Shown here piece after piece: positions 1-8,260 of a stretch of 64,000 bases of DNA (position 1 is the stretch's first letter; each line of letters opens with the position of its first letter). The DNA is taken from assembly GCA_019635285.1 (NCBI GenBank), contig JAHBZS010000013.1, forward strand, positions 1-64,000, read 5' to 3'. A model generated the notes under the pieces. The model worked only from the letters and a program-made list of their open reading frames with translations. It ran no database searches and was not told where the DNA came from. The position numbers were made by a program, and so were the translations under genes. This DNA comes from Rubrivivax sp. (GTDB taxonomy: Bacteria; Pseudomonadota; Gammaproteobacteria; Burkholderiales; Burkholderiaceae_C).

Positions 1-813
1 GGGATAGCCCTTGCCGTCGGGCGTCTCGTGGTGGTGCAGGCAGACGTCCAGCGCCATCGGCGTGGCCACGCCGGCCTCGCGCAGCAGGTCGTGGCCCAGC
101 CGCGGGTGATGCTGCACCAGCCGGTACTCTTCGGGGCTCAGCTTGCCCGGCTTGTTGAGCACCGACAGCGGAATCTTCGCCTTGCCCACGTCGTGCAGCA
201 GGCCGGCCAGGCCGGCGTCGCGCACCTGCGGCTCCGACAGGCCCATGCGCCGGCCCAGCACCACCATCAGCGTGCACACCGCCACCGAATGCATGAAGGT
301 GTAGTCGTCGTGGGACTTCAGCCGCACCAAGCCGAGCAGCGCGCTGGCGTTGCGTTCCATCGATGCCGCGATGTCGTCGACCAGCTCGGCGCAGCCGTCG
401 ACCACCAGCGCACGGCCCATGCGCGCCTGGTCGTGCAGCGAGCTGACGCTGCGCCGCGCCTGCGCGCACAGCTTGCCGGCGATCACCGCCTCGTCTTCCA
501 GGCTGGTGCGGCGCGCGGGCCGCAGCACGGCCGGCCGCTCGGGCGGCGGCGCCGACGTGGACGGCGCGGCGACCGGTGGCGCGGGAGGCTCGGGCGGTGC
601 GGGCGTTGCGGCTGCGGGCTCGGACTCGACGTCCAGCCCCTTGCTGCTGTCGATCACGCACGCGCGCACGCCGCTGGCCCGCAGCCGCGCCAGGTCGGCC
701 GGATCGGTGAGCACGAAGCGCGTCTTCCAGAACGGATGGTTGATCCACGAGCCTTCCAGGCGATGCAGGTGCATGCCCAGCCGCACTTGCTCGACGCGGA
801 TGGTCTTCAGCAT
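1..813 (-). CDS. HD-GYP domain cyclic-di-GMP phosphodiesterase (3' end cut by window edge)
   Basis: Partial gene: 271 codons are visible and the frame runs off the left edge. The N-terminal part (about residues 1-60) resembles the small domain that often precedes HD-GYP domains (DUF3391-like). A Pro/Ala-rich linker follows at about residues 65-95. The catalytic domain then shows LHDVGKAKIP, the HD metal site, and further on HHPRLGHDLL and HHHETPDGKGYP, which is the HHE/GYP signature cut at the edge. Family members hydrolyse cyclic-di-GMP in the cytoplasm. It starts 8 nt downstream of cheZ on the same strand, so it probably belongs to the cheY-cheZ transcript and links motility to c-di-GMP. 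The family call is firm; the exact activity is inferred. Confidence 0.88.
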   Translation of the reverse strand, partial: MLKTIRVEQVRLGMHLHRLEGSWINHPFWKTRFVLTDPADLARLRASGVRACVIDSSKGLDVESEPAAATPAPPEPPAPPVAAPSTSAPPPERPAVLRPARRTSLEDEAVIAGKLCAQARRSVSSLHDQARMGRALVVDGCAELVDDIAASMERNASALLGLVRLKSHDDYTFMHSVAVCTLMVVLGRRMGLSEPQVRDAGLAGLLHDVGKAKIPLSVLNKPGKLSPEEYRLVQHHPRLGHDLLREAGVATPMALDVCLHHHETPDGKGYP

Positions 814-821
814 CGGACGCC

Positions 822-1421
822 TCAGAAGCCCAGACTGGCCAGCAGTTCGTCGACCTCGCGCTGGCTGTGCAGCGTGTCGGCGCCGCCGCGCGTGATGACC
901 TGCGGGCCGTACAGGCCCGCAGCGGGCGGGGGCGGCTCGGCCGGCCCCGCCGCGCCCTTGACCAGCACCTGCAGCAGGCTGGACTCCAGGTCCATGACCA
1001 GCGACACCACCCGGGCCACGACCTGGCCCGTCAGGTCGTGGAAGTCCTGCGCCAGCATGATTTCGGTGAGCCGCTGGTCGATGCGCGCCGCCGCCGACTC
1101 GACGGTGCCGGCGAAGGCCAGTACCTCCGGCGCCGGCAGCACCCGCGACGGGTCGGCGCCGCAACGCCGCGCCATGCCGTGCGCGGCCGCCTGCAGGGCG
1201 TCGTGCTCCAGCTTGGCCTGCTCGACGGCGCTGAGCACGCGCTCGGCGGCCTCGCCGGTCTTGTGGGCGATGTAGTCCAGGCGGCTGCGCGCGTCGGGCA
1301 GATGCTGCGCAGACTGCTGCAGCGCCGGCATCAGGTCCATGTGCTGCAAGGTGTCGTGCAGCTGGCGCATGATCTGGCCCAGCTGCCGGTAGACCTGCGG
1401 CGTCGTGTCCTCTGCCTTCAT
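822..1421 (-). CDS. cheZ: CheY-P phosphatase CheZ
   Basis: 199 residues. CheZ removes the phosphoryl group from CheY-P and ends the flagellar-switching signal. The central helix carries [12 protein letters not shown], the family motif holding the catalytic glutamine. The extreme C-terminus [13 protein letters not shown] matches the amphipathic CheY-binding helix of CheZ. A flexible Pro-rich linker ([11 protein letters not shown]) separates the two. The start codon overlaps the cheY stop (ATGA), giving tight translational coupling. The length is close to the family's usual 200-215. Confidence 0.95.
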   Translation of the reverse strand: MKAEDTTPQVYRQLGQIMRQLHDTLQHMDLMPALQQSAQHLPDARSRLDYIAHKTGEAAERVLSAVEQAKLEHDALQAAAHGMARRCGADPSRVLPAPEVLAFAGTVESAAARIDQRLTEIMLAQDFHDLTGQVVARVVSLVMDLESSLLQVLVKGAAGPAEPPPPAAGLYGPQVITRGGADTLHSQREVDELLASLGF

Positions 1422-1816
1422 GCGGTGACGGCCATCTTCTGCAGGATGCGCTGCACCTTGTCTTCGAGCGTGCCCTTGCTGAAGGGCTTGACGATGTAGC
1501 CGGCCGCGCCGTTCTGCGCGGCGCGCACGATGTCTTCCTTGCGCGCCTCGGCGGTGACCATCAGCACCGGCAGCTGGCGCAGCGACTCCTCGGCCTTGAT
1601 CGCCTCGAGCAGCTGGAAGCCATCCATGTTGGGCATGTTGATGTCCGAGATGACGAAGTCGAAATGCTGCGACCGCAGCATGCCCATCGCCACCGCGCCG
1701 TCCTCGGCCTCGGACACATGGTTGCAGCCCAGCTCCTTGAGCAGGCCGCGCACGATGCGACGCATCGTGGAAAAGTCGTCGACGACCAGGAACTTCAGCT
1801 GCGTGGGGTCGCTCAA
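1418..1816 (-). CDS. cheY: Chemotaxis response regulator CheY
   Basis: 132 residues forming a single receiver domain. The acidic pocket is D13/D14 ([10 protein letters not shown]) and the phosphoacceptor is D58 ([12 protein letters not shown]); the conserved Thr (VTAEA) and Lys (VKPFS) follow. CheA phosphorylates it and it then binds the flagellar switch protein FliM. The start is a TTG, chosen because it has a good ribosome binding site (GGAG, 6 nt upstream) and gives the expected CheY N-terminus; the next ATG lies inside the fold. It is first in a leftward transcript with cheZ and the HD-GYP gene, divergent from cheA. Confidence 0.95.
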   Translation of the reverse strand: MSDPTQLKFLVVDDFSTMRRIVRGLLKELGCNHVSEAEDGAVAMGMLRSQHFDFVISDINMPNMDGFQLLEAIKAEESLRQLPVLMVTAEARKEDIVRAAQNGAAGYIVKPFSKGTLEDKVQRILQKMAVTA

Positions 1817-1846
1817 GGGAATCTCCGTTGCCCGGCACTGCAGGCC

Positions 1847-1873
1847 ATATCGGTCGCCGGGCGCCGAAATTGA
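1847..1873 (-). promoter_or_regulatory. Candidate sigma-28 (FliA) promoter of cheY
   Basis: Read leftward, the sequence is TCAA, 15 nt, then ACCGATAT. The enterobacterial FliA consensus is TAAA, 15 nt, GCCGATAA. Spacing is exact and 6 of the 8 bases of the -10 element agree. The predicted start is near 1840, leaving about 24 nt before the TTG start of cheY, with its GGAG site inside that leader. Motility class 3 genes are the usual FliA targets. The match is by eye. Confidence 0.5.
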
Positions 1874-1980
1874 GCGGCCGCTGCCGACATTGGCACCGGT
1901 TTGCCCGCCAGATCGGGCTTTCGCCCGGGAGCCGCCACCGGATACTGCAGGCCCGGTCGTGCCGGCAGCCCGAACCCCCG

Positions 1981-3936
1981 ATGACTGAAGCCACCGGCAT
2001 CGACCTGACCCAGTTCCACCAGGCCTTCTTCGAAGAGGCCGGGGAGAACCTGGCGCGCATGGAGCAGCTGCTGCTGGCGCTGGACCCGGCGTCGGCCGAC
2101 ACCGAAGAGCTGAACGCCATCTTCCGCTGCGCGCACTCCGTCAAGGGCGGCGCCGCGGCCTTCGGCTTTGCCTGCGTGGCCGGGCTGACGCACCAGATGG
2201 AGTCGCTGCTGGACCGCTTGCGCCGCGGCGAGCTCGCCCCGTCCGCGCCGATGATCGACACGCTGCTGCAGGCCGGCGACACGCTGAAGCTGCAGCTGGC
2301 GCGCCATGCGGGCGCGGGCGACGACGCCCCCGACACCGCCGAACTGGTGGCGCGCATGCAGGCGCTGGGCACCGCCCCGGCGGCGCCCGGGCCGCGGCAG
2401 CTGCTGCTGACGCTGGGCCCGCTGCAGGACCCCACGGCCGTGGCCGGCCTGGTCGACTTGTTCACCGAGATCGTCGACCTGGGCCGCATCGAGGCGCTGG
2501 ACGACGCCGCCGATGCCGAGGGCCTGCGCCGCTTCAAGGTCAGCACCGCCTGCAGCGACGCCGAGCTGCTGGACCTCTGCAGCTTCCAGGTCGATCGTGC
2601 GCTGTTGCGGCTGGCGCCGCTGCCCGCCCCCGAAGCCCCCGCACCCGCGCCGCCGCGCCCGGCACCGCGTGCCGTCGCCGGCCACGCCGAGCCGGCCACC
2701 TTGCGCGTGTCGGTGGACAAGGTGGACCAGCTGATCAACCTGGTGGGCGAGCTCGTCATCACGCAGTCGATGCTGCTGCAGAGCTGCGCGTCGCTGGATG
2801 CGGCGGCACAGCTGCACCTGTCCGGCGGCCTGTCGGAGCTGCAGCGCCACACGCACGACCTGCAGGAAGCGGCGATGTCGATCCGCATGATTCCGATGTC
2901 CACCGTGTTCAGCCGCTTCCCGCGCATGCTGCGCGACCTGGCGGACAAGACGGGCAAGAAGCTCGAGCTGGTGCTGGAAGGCGAGGCCATCGAGCTGGAC
3001 AAGGGCATGACCGAGAAGATCGCCGACCCGCTGCTGCACCTGGTGCGCAACAGCTGCGACCACGGCATCGAGCTGCCGGCCGAGCGCCTGGCGCTGGGCA
3101 AACCCGAGGCGGGCACGGTGACCCTGGCGGCGTCGCACCAGGGGGGCACGGCGCTGATCGAGGTGCGCGACGACGGCCGCGGGCTGTCGCGCGCCAGGCT
3201 GCTGGCCAAGGCGCGCGAGCGCGGCCTGCTCGCGCCCGACAGCCTGTCCGATGCCGAGGTCTGGTCGCTGATCTTCGCGCCCGGCTTCTCCACCGCGGAG
3301 ACGGTGACCGACGTCTCCGGCCGTGGCGTCGGCATGGACGTGGTGCAGAAGAACATCGCCGCGCTGGGCGGCACGGTCGAGATCGCGTCGCGCGAAGGCC
3401 AGGGCATGAGCGTGCGCGTGCATCTGCCGCTGACGCTGGCCATCATGGACAGCATGTCGGTGCGCATCGCCGACGAGTGCTACGTGCTGCCGCTGGCTGC
3501 GGTGGTCGAATCCTTCCGCTTCACGCCCGCGCAGATCAGGACGCTGGGCGGGCAGGCGCAGCTGGTGCGGCTGCGCGAGGAATACCTGCCGGTGCTGGAC
3601 CTGGAGCGCCTGCTCGACGTGCCGCGCGCCGGCGGCGAGCGCGCGCAAGCCGTCATGGTGGTGCTCGAAGCCGGCGGTGTGCGCGTCGCCGCGCGCGTGG
3701 ACGAACTGCTGGGCCAGCAGCAGGTGGTGGTGAAGAGCCTGGAGGCCAACTGCGGCCCGGTGGACCATGTCAGCGGCGCCACCATCCTGGGCGACGGCCG
3801 CGTGGCGCTGATCCTCGACGTGGCCGCGCTGGTGCGGCAGGCGACCCGCGGCAGCGCGGCGTGGGATATCGCCGGAAATGCCGGGCCGGGCGCCCGCGCG
3901 GCGGCGGCCCGGCCGCTGGCGGCGTCAAGTTCGTGA
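1981..3936 (+). CDS. cheA: Chemotaxis histidine kinase CheA
   Basis: 651 residues. HPt domain at the N-terminus with phosphoacceptor H52 ([13 protein letters not shown]). A second small domain at about 130-215 may be a CheY/CheB-docking region, followed by a Pro/Ala-rich linker. The dimerisation helices contain [15 protein letters not shown]. The ATPase domain has the N box [13 protein letters not shown]1 DDGRG and G2 [10 protein letters not shown] CheW-like C-terminal domain ends the protein. CheA couples receptor state to phosphorylation of CheY. The start at 1981 was chosen because residues from there match the CheA HPt start; the frame is open further upstream (to 1828), but that stretch reads as low-quality Arg/Pro sequence over the divergent promoter. 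Confidence 0.95.
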   Translation: MTEATGIDLTQFHQAFFEEAGENLARMEQLLLALDPASADTEELNAIFRCAHSVKGGAAAFGFACVAGLTHQMESLLDRLRRGELAPSAPMIDTLLQAGDTLKLQLARHAGAGDDAPDTAELVARMQALGTAPAAPGPRQLLLTLGPLQDPTAVAGLVDLFTEIVDLGRIEALDDAADAEGLRRFKVSTACSDAELLDLCSFQVDRALLRLAPLPAPEAPAPAPPRPAPRAVAGHAEPATLRVSVDKVDQLINLVGELVITQSMLLQSCASLDAAAQLHLSGGLSELQRHTHDLQEAAMSIRMIPMSTVFSRFPRMLRDLADKTGKKLELVLEGEAIELDKGMTEKIADPLLHLVRNSCDHGIELPAERLALGKPEAGTVTLAASHQGGTALIEVRDDGRGLSRARLLAKARERGLLAPDSLSDAEVWSLIFAPGFSTAETVTDVSGRGVGMDVVQKNIAALGGTVEIASREGQGMSVRVHLPLTLAIMDSMSVRIADECYVLPLAAVVESFRFTPAQIRTLGGQAQLVRLREEYLPVLDLERLLDVPRAGGERAQAVMVVLEAGGVRVAARVDELLGQQQVVVKSLEANCGPVDHVSGATILGDGRVALILDVAALVRQATRGSAAWDIAGNAGPGARAAAARPLAASSS

Positions 3937-3989
3937 GCCTGCGGCCGATAGCGTACGCACGCCGGGGGCCCGCCCCTTTAGGAATGCCC

Positions 3990-4499
3990 ATGAACCTGCA
4001 GCCCGCCCCGCTCGCCGCCCCACTCGCCACCACCGCGCCGCCGACGCCGCTGCGCGAGTTCCTCGCCTTCAAGCTCGGCAGCGAGGAATACGGCATCGAC
4101 ATCCTGCGCGTGCAGGAGATCCGCTCCTACGACAAGCCCACGCGCATCGCCAATGCGCCGGACTTCATCAAGGGCGTGATCAACCTGCGCGGCATGATCG
4201 TGCCGATCGTCGACATGCGGCTGAAGCTGAAGCTGGCGCAGGCCAGCTACGACCCCTTCACCGTGGTCATCGTGCTCAACGTCGGCGCGCGCGTCGTCGG
4301 CATGGTGGTCGATGCCGTGTCCGACGTGATCACCCTGGCGCCGGAGCAGCTGCGCCCGGTGCCGGAGCTCGACGTCGGCCCGGCCGCCGAGCACCTGCTG
4401 GCCATCGGCACGGTCGACGACCGCATGCTGATCCTGGTGGACATCGCCAAGCTGCTGTCCGGCGCCGAGATCGGCCTGGCCGAAGCGACGCTGCAGTAG
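3990..4499 (+). CDS. cheW: Chemotaxis coupling protein CheW
   Basis: 169 residues, a single CheW domain. Recognisable blocks are [47 protein letters not shown], and [11 protein letters not shown] near the end. It bridges chemoreceptors and CheA in the cytoplasmic array. There are two in-frame ATGs at 3984 and 3990. The second is chosen because AGGA at 3980-3983 lies 6 nt before it, while it abuts the first. It sits 53 nt after cheA and 15 nt before the receptor gene, so the three form one transcript. Confidence 0.93.
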   Translation: MNLQPAPLAAPLATTAPPTPLREFLAFKLGSEEYGIDILRVQEIRSYDKPTRIANAPDFIKGVINLRGMIVPIVDMRLKLKLAQASYDPFTVVIVLNVGARVVGMVVDAVSDVITLAPEQLRPVPELDVGPAAEHLLAIGTVDDRMLILVDIAKLLSGAEIGLAEATLQ

Positions 4500-4514
4500 G
4501 CCCGCGGCCGGCCG

Positions 4515-5660
4515 ATGACGCTCTCCACGCGCTTGGGCCTGCTGAGTTGCCTGTGGCTGGCGCTGCTGGCCGGCACCGCGGCACTCGGCCTGTACGGCGC
4601 GCTGCATCCGCTGTGGCTGGCCGCCGCGGCCGCGGGGGCGCTGCTGGCGGCCGGAGGCAGCCTGGCGACGGCGCGTGCGCTGGACCGCCAGCTCGGCGCC
4701 GACCCCGCCGCGGCCGCGGCGCTGGCGCGGCGCATCGCCGCCGGTGAGCTGGACACCCCGGTGGCGCTGCGCGCCGGCGACACCGGCAGCCTGATGGCTC
4801 ATCTGATGGCGCTGCAGGCGCACCTGGGCCAGGCCGTCGATGGCCTGCGCCGCGATGCCAGCCACCTGGCCACGGCCTCGGCACAGATCGCCCAGCAGCA
4901 GCAGGACCTGGGCAGCCGCACCGACGCGCAGGCCCAGGCGCTGCAGCAGACCGCCGCATCGCTGGCGCAGCTCGACGCCGCCGTCAAACAACATTCCGAC
5001 AGCGCGCGCCAGGCGCACCAGCTGGCGCAGGACGCCTCGACGGTGGCCGCGCAGGGCGGCGAGGTCGTCGGCCGCATGCTCGGCACGATGAAGGGCATCG
5101 ACGACGCCGCGCGGCGCATCGCCGACATCATCGGCGTCATCGACGGCATCGCCTTCCAGACCAACATCCTGGCGTTGAATGCCGCGGTGGAGGCCGCACG
5201 CGCCGGCGAGCAGGGCCGCGGCTTTGCCGTGGTGGCCGCCGAGGTGCGCAGCCTGGCGCAGCGCAGCGCCGACGCGGCCCGCGAGATCAAGGGCCTGATC
5301 GGCACCAGCGTCGAACGCGTCGAGCAGGGCGCCGCGCTGGTCGAGCAGGCCGGCACGACGATGGGCGAGGTGGTGCAGGCGATCGGCCGCGTCACCGGCA
5401 TGGTCGGCGAGATCAGCGCCGCCGGCAGCGAGCACCGCCAGGGCGTCGGCCGGGTCGGCGAGGCCGTGCGCCGCATGGACCAGGCGATGCGGCAGGGCGC
5501 GGCGCTGGTCGGGCAGGGCAGCACCGCGGCGCAGAGCCTGCAGCAGCAGGCCACGCAGCTGCTGAAGGCGACGGCCGCCTTCAGCCTCGAAGCGCCGGCC
5601 GCGCGGCAGGCGGACACGCTGGAGGTGCCGGCAGCGGCCGCCGCCTGGGAGAACGCCTGA
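4515..5660 (+). CDS. Methyl-accepting chemotaxis protein without a periplasmic sensor domain
   Basis: 381 residues. Two closely spaced hydrophobic segments (about 8-27 and 32-52) form an inner-membrane hairpin with almost no periplasmic loop. A HAMP-like stretch follows ([27 protein letters not shown]), then a long helical signalling domain. The tip carries the near-invariant [20 protein letters not shown] and [19 protein letters not shown]. There is no NWETF-type CheR/CheB tether at the C-terminus, which ends AAWENA. With no external ligand pocket, it may sense a membrane or cytoplasmic signal such as energy state; that is inference. Gln/Ala-rich helices flank the tip. Confidence 0.9.
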   Translation: MTLSTRLGLLSCLWLALLAGTAALGLYGALHPLWLAAAAAGALLAAGGSLATARALDRQLGADPAAAAALARRIAAGELDTPVALRAGDTGSLMAHLMALQAHLGQAVDGLRRDASHLATASAQIAQQQQDLGSRTDAQAQALQQTAASLAQLDAAVKQHSDSARQAHQLAQDASTVAAQGGEVVGRMLGTMKGIDDAARRIADIIGVIDGIAFQTNILALNAAVEAARAGEQGRGFAVVAAEVRSLAQRSADAAREIKGLIGTSVERVEQGAALVEQAGTTMGEVVQAIGRVTGMVGEISAAGSEHRQGVGRVGEAVRRMDQAMRQGAALVGQGSTAAQSLQQQATQLLKATAAFSLEAPAARQADTLEVPAAAAAWENA

Positions 5661-5675
5661 CCCGCGCGGCGTCGC

Positions 5676-5681
5676 TATACT
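5676..5681 (+). promoter_or_regulatory. -10 element of the metX promoter
   Basis: TATACT, one base off the sigma-70 consensus. The transcript would start around 5688-5690, at the first base of the riboswitch aptamer. No good -35 box is visible at 17 nt spacing; CTGACC at 5657-5662 is too close. Confidence 0.5.
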
Positions 5682-5690
5682 CTGCCGCAC

Positions 5691-5742
5691 AGCGCCGATT
5701 TGTTCCGGATTGCGGGCGCTCTACAAATGCCGCTAAAGAGGG
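5691..5742 (+). promoter_or_regulatory. SAM-II (SAM-alpha) riboswitch aptamer upstream of metX
   Basis: The order of conserved blocks matches SAM-II. The P1 stem is AGCGCC (5691-5696) pairing with GGCGCT (5715-5720). GATTTGT follows the 5' strand and GGATTGCGG lies in the loop. After the 3' strand comes CTACAAATGCCGCTAAAGA ending in GGG. This resembles the known alphaproteobacterial prototype (GAUUU, AUUGC, AUAAAU and GCUAAA in the same order). The class binds S-adenosylmethionine and shuts off methionine biosynthesis genes. The 3' end carries AGAGGG, a ribosome binding site that the pseudoknot could hide. The adjacent gene, metX, fits. Confidence 0.85.
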
Positions 5743-5745
5743 CTC

Positions 5746-5787
5746 ACCCGGTGTGCGCCTTTGCTTGCGGCACCGGGTTTTGTGTTT
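5746..5787 (+). terminator. Intrinsic terminator (attenuator) between the SAM-II aptamer and metX
   Basis: Inverted repeat ACCCGGTG (5746-5753) and CACCGGGT (5771-5778), 8 perfect base pairs with a 17-nt loop, followed by a T-rich run TTTTGTGTTT. It lies 3 nt after the aptamer and directly before the metX ATG, the position expected for SAM-dependent transcription attenuation. Confidence 0.6.
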
Positions 5788-5788
5788 C

Positions 5789-6925
5789 ATGGCCTCGATC
5801 GGTACCGTCACTGCGCAATCGATGCACTTCGCCGAGCCGCTGGCGCTGCGCAGCGGCGCCGCGTTGCGCGACTACACGCTGGTCTACGAAACCTACGGCA
5901 CGCTCAACGCCGCGCGCAGCAACGCCGTGCTGGTGTGCCATGCGCTGAACGCCAGCCACCACGTCGCCGGCCACTATGCCGACGAGCCGGCCCACACCGG
6001 CTGGTGGGACAACCTGGTCGGCCCGGGCAAGCCGCTGGATACCGACAAGCTGTTCGTCATCGGCGTCAACAACCCCGGCTCCTGCTTCGGCAGCACCGGG
6101 CCGACCAGCCCGAACCCCAACCATCCCGGCCAAGCCTACGGCGCCGACTTTCCGGTGGTCACGGTGGAGGACTGGGTCGATGCGCAGGCGCGGCTGCTCG
6201 ACCGCCTGGAGATCACGCAGCTGGCCGCGGTGCTCGGCGGCAGCCTGGGCGGCATGCAGGCACTGGCCTGGACCTTGCGCCATCCGCAGCGCGTGCGCCA
6301 TTGCGTGGCGGTGGCCACCGCGCCCAACCTGTCGGCCGAGAACATCGCCTTCAACGAGGTGGCGCGGCGCGCCATCGTCACCGACCCCGACTTCCACGGC
6401 GGCCACTACCAGCGCCACGGCACGCTGCCCAAGCGCGGGCTGCGCCTGGCGCGCATGATCGGCCACATCACCTACCTGTCCGACGACGTGATGAACACGA
6501 AGTTCGGCCGCGCGCTGCGCCACGGCGAGCTCGCCTTCAGCACGCAGGACATCGAGTTCCAGATCGAGAGCTACCTGCGCCACCAGGCCGACAAGTTTGC
6601 GGAGTATTTCGACGCCAACACCTACCTGCTGATCACGCGCGCGCTCGACTACTTCGACCCGGCGCGCGAAGCCGGCGGCGACTTGGGCCGCGCCTTTGCG
6701 CCGGCGCGCCACAACCGCTTCCTGCTGGTCAGCTTCAGCACCGACTGGCGCTTTGCGCCGGCGCGCTCGCGCGAGATCGTCAAGGCGCTGGTCGACAACC
6801 GCATCGACGTCAGCTACGCCGAGATCGACGCGCCGCACGGGCATGACGCCTTCCTGCTGGACGACGCGCGCTATCACGGCGTCTTGCGGGCTTATTTCGA
6901 GCGCGTGGCGGCGGAGGCCCCATGA
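5789..6925 (+). CDS. metX: Homoserine O-acyltransferase MetX
   Basis: 378 residues, alpha/beta-hydrolase fold. It acylates homoserine at the first committed step of methionine synthesis. The catalytic triad reads as S152 in [13 protein letters not shown]319 in STDW and H352 in HGHDAF. Also present are [17 protein letters not shown] and [12 protein letters not shown], typical of the family. Whether the donor is acetyl- or succinyl-CoA cannot be told by eye. ATG 5789 is preferred because the protein then begins MASIGTVT, like relatives. A GTG at 5753 is in frame, 10 nt after the riboswitch AGAGGG, and would add 12 residues across the attenuator. metW overlaps the end. Confidence 0.95.
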   Translation: MASIGTVTAQSMHFAEPLALRSGAALRDYTLVYETYGTLNAARSNAVLVCHALNASHHVAGHYADEPAHTGWWDNLVGPGKPLDTDKLFVIGVNNPGSCFGSTGPTSPNPNHPGQAYGADFPVVTVEDWVDAQARLLDRLEITQLAAVLGGSLGGMQALAWTLRHPQRVRHCVAVATAPNLSAENIAFNEVARRAIVTDPDFHGGHYQRHGTLPKRGLRLARMIGHITYLSDDVMNTKFGRALRHGELAFSTQDIEFQIESYLRHQADKFAEYFDANTYLLITRALDYFDPAREAGGDLGRAFAPARHNRFLLVSFSTDWRFAPARSREIVKALVDNRIDVSYAEIDAPHGHDAFLLDDARYHGVLRAYFERVAAEAP

Positions 6926-7506
6926 GCGAACGGCGCGACCTCGAAGTCATCGCCGAGCTGGTGCCGCCGGGCTCGCGCGTGCTCGACCTGGGCTGCGGCG
7001 ACGGCGAACTGCTGGCGCACTTGCAGCAGCACCGCGGCTGCAGCGGCTACGGCATCGAGATCGCCGACGCCAACGTGCTGGCCTGCACGCAGCGCGGCGT
7101 CAATGTCATCCAGCTGAACCTGGAGGAGGGGCTGGCGCTGTTCGAGGACGCCAGCTTCGACGTGGTGCTGCAGCTGGAGACGCTGCAGAACCTGCGCCAC
7201 ACCGAGCGCATGCTGCGCGAGACGGCGCGCGTCGGGCGCATCGGCATCGTCAGCTTCCCCAACTTCGCGCACTGGCCGAACCGGCTGCGCGTGCTGGCCG
7301 GACGCATGCCGGTGACCAAGGCGCTGCCCTACCAGTGGTACGACACGCCCAACATCCGCGTCGGCACGCATGCCGACTTCGAGGTGCTGGCGCGCAAGCT
7401 CGGGCTGCGCCTGACCGACAGCTTCGGCCTGCAGCAAGGACGCGCGGTGCGCCGCTGGCCGAACCTGCGGGCCAGCGTGGCGGTGTTCCGCTTCGAGCGC
7501 GGCTGA
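6922..7506 (+). CDS. metW: Methionine biosynthesis protein MetW
   Basis: 194 residues, class I SAM-dependent methyltransferase-like fold with the binding motif [12 protein letters not shown] near residue 20. The family block [20 protein letters not shown] is present. MetW is found almost always next to metX and is thought to act with it in the acylation step; its own reaction is not well established. It overlaps metX by 4 nt (ATGA), so it is translationally coupled and under the same SAM-II control. Confidence 0.92.
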   Translation: MSERRDLEVIAELVPPGSRVLDLGCGDGELLAHLQQHRGCSGYGIEIADANVLACTQRGVNVIQLNLEEGLALFEDASFDVVLQLETLQNLRHTERMLRETARVGRIGIVSFPNFAHWPNRLRVLAGRMPVTKALPYQWYDTPNIRVGTHADFEVLARKLGLRLTDSFGLQQGRAVRRWPNLRASVAVFRFERG

Positions 7507-7522
7507 CGCGCCGTCTGCAAGC

Positions 7523-8152
7523 TCAGTCGGCGGCCCCCGGACGGCTCAGCCCGGCCAGCAACTGCCGCACCGCCAGGCGCCCGGTGCGCCGCAGGTCGAA
7601 GGCGCGCGTGTCGAGCGCCCAGTTGATGATCAGGCCGTCGACCAGCGAGTGCACGGCGCGTGCCGCGACGCTCGCCGACACCCCCGGCGCCAGCTGGCCG
7701 GCCGCGGCCGCCAGGCGCAGCAGCGCCTCGAAGCGCTTCACCGCCTGCGTGGCCACCTGCAGGTGCCGCAGCCGGATGGCATCCAGCTCGCCGACGTATT
7801 CGACCTTCAGCATGGAGATGGCCACGACGCGCCGCAGCCGCGCATCGCCCGCCACCTGGCGCAGGATGTCGAACAGCAACTCGCGCAGCCGGCGCAGCGG
7901 CCGGTCCTCGTCCGCGGGGTCGGCCACCAGCCAGTGCTGCTCGAAGGGCAGCACCGCGCGGTCCATCATCGCGATGTACAGGTCGGCCTTGCCGCGGAAG
8001 TGCCAGTAGACGGCGCCACGCGTCACACCCGCCGCCTCGGCGATCGCCTGCAGCGAGGTCGCCGCCACGCCGCGGCGCTCGAACACGACTTCGGCCGCGT
8101 CGAGCAGCGCATCCCGAGTCTGCTGGGCTTCTTCCTTGGTACGGCGTATCAC
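7523..8152 (-). CDS. TetR/AcrR family repressor of the adjacent RND pump
   Basis: 209 residues from GTG 8152. The N-terminus MIRRTKEEAQQTRDALLDAA followed by TSLQAIAEAAGVTRGAVYWHF is the classic AcrR/TtgR/MexZ-type DNA-binding domain. The C-terminal ligand-binding domain contains LFDILRQVAGD and VDGLIINWALD. An ATG at 8179 is also in frame, but it would lie inside the palindromic operator and has no ribosome site. GTG 8152 gives the family's usual start and leaves the operator upstream. It is divergent from the efflux operon and probably represses both itself and the pump until a drug binds. Confidence 0.92.
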   Translation of the reverse strand: MIRRTKEEAQQTRDALLDAAEVVFERRGVAATSLQAIAEAAGVTRGAVYWHFRGKADLYIAMMDRAVLPFEQHWLVADPADEDRPLRRLRELLFDILRQVAGDARLRRVVAISMLKVEYVGELDAIRLRHLQVATQAVKRFEALLRLAAAAGQLAPGVSASVAARAVHSLVDGLIINWALDTRAFDLRRTGRLAVRQLLAGLSRPGAAD

Positions 8153-8174
8153 GGCATCGGGCCTTTGCGGCCGT

Positions 8175-8198
8175 AACATACGTTGATGAATGTATGTT
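8175..8198. promoter_or_regulatory. AcrR/TtgR-type palindromic operator
   Basis: A 24-bp palindrome with arms AACATAC and GTATGTT; 20 of 24 positions are symmetric. It closely resembles the E. coli acrAB operator (arms ACATAC and GTATGT, centre ATTTGTGAAT; here GTTGATGAAT). It lies between the divergent repressor and pump genes, just upstream of a TATACT -10 candidate at 8201-8206, so a bound repressor would block transcription both ways. Confidence 0.75.
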
Positions 8199-8260
8199 CA
8201 TATACTGTATTTGATGGTGCCCCGTTCGTGGGCCCCTGATCCCACTCCGAGGAATTCCAA

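Noticed and set aside
1889-1906. A sigma-54-like element (TGGCAC...TTGC) upstream of cheA
   Set aside because: The spacing between the GG and GC pairs is 9, not the required 10.
822-3467. An 881-codon frame that ends in the CheZ sequence
   Set aside because: Only the last 199 codons are CheZ; the rest is antisense to cheA and passes through cheY in another frame. CheZ has its own ATG overlapping the cheY stop.
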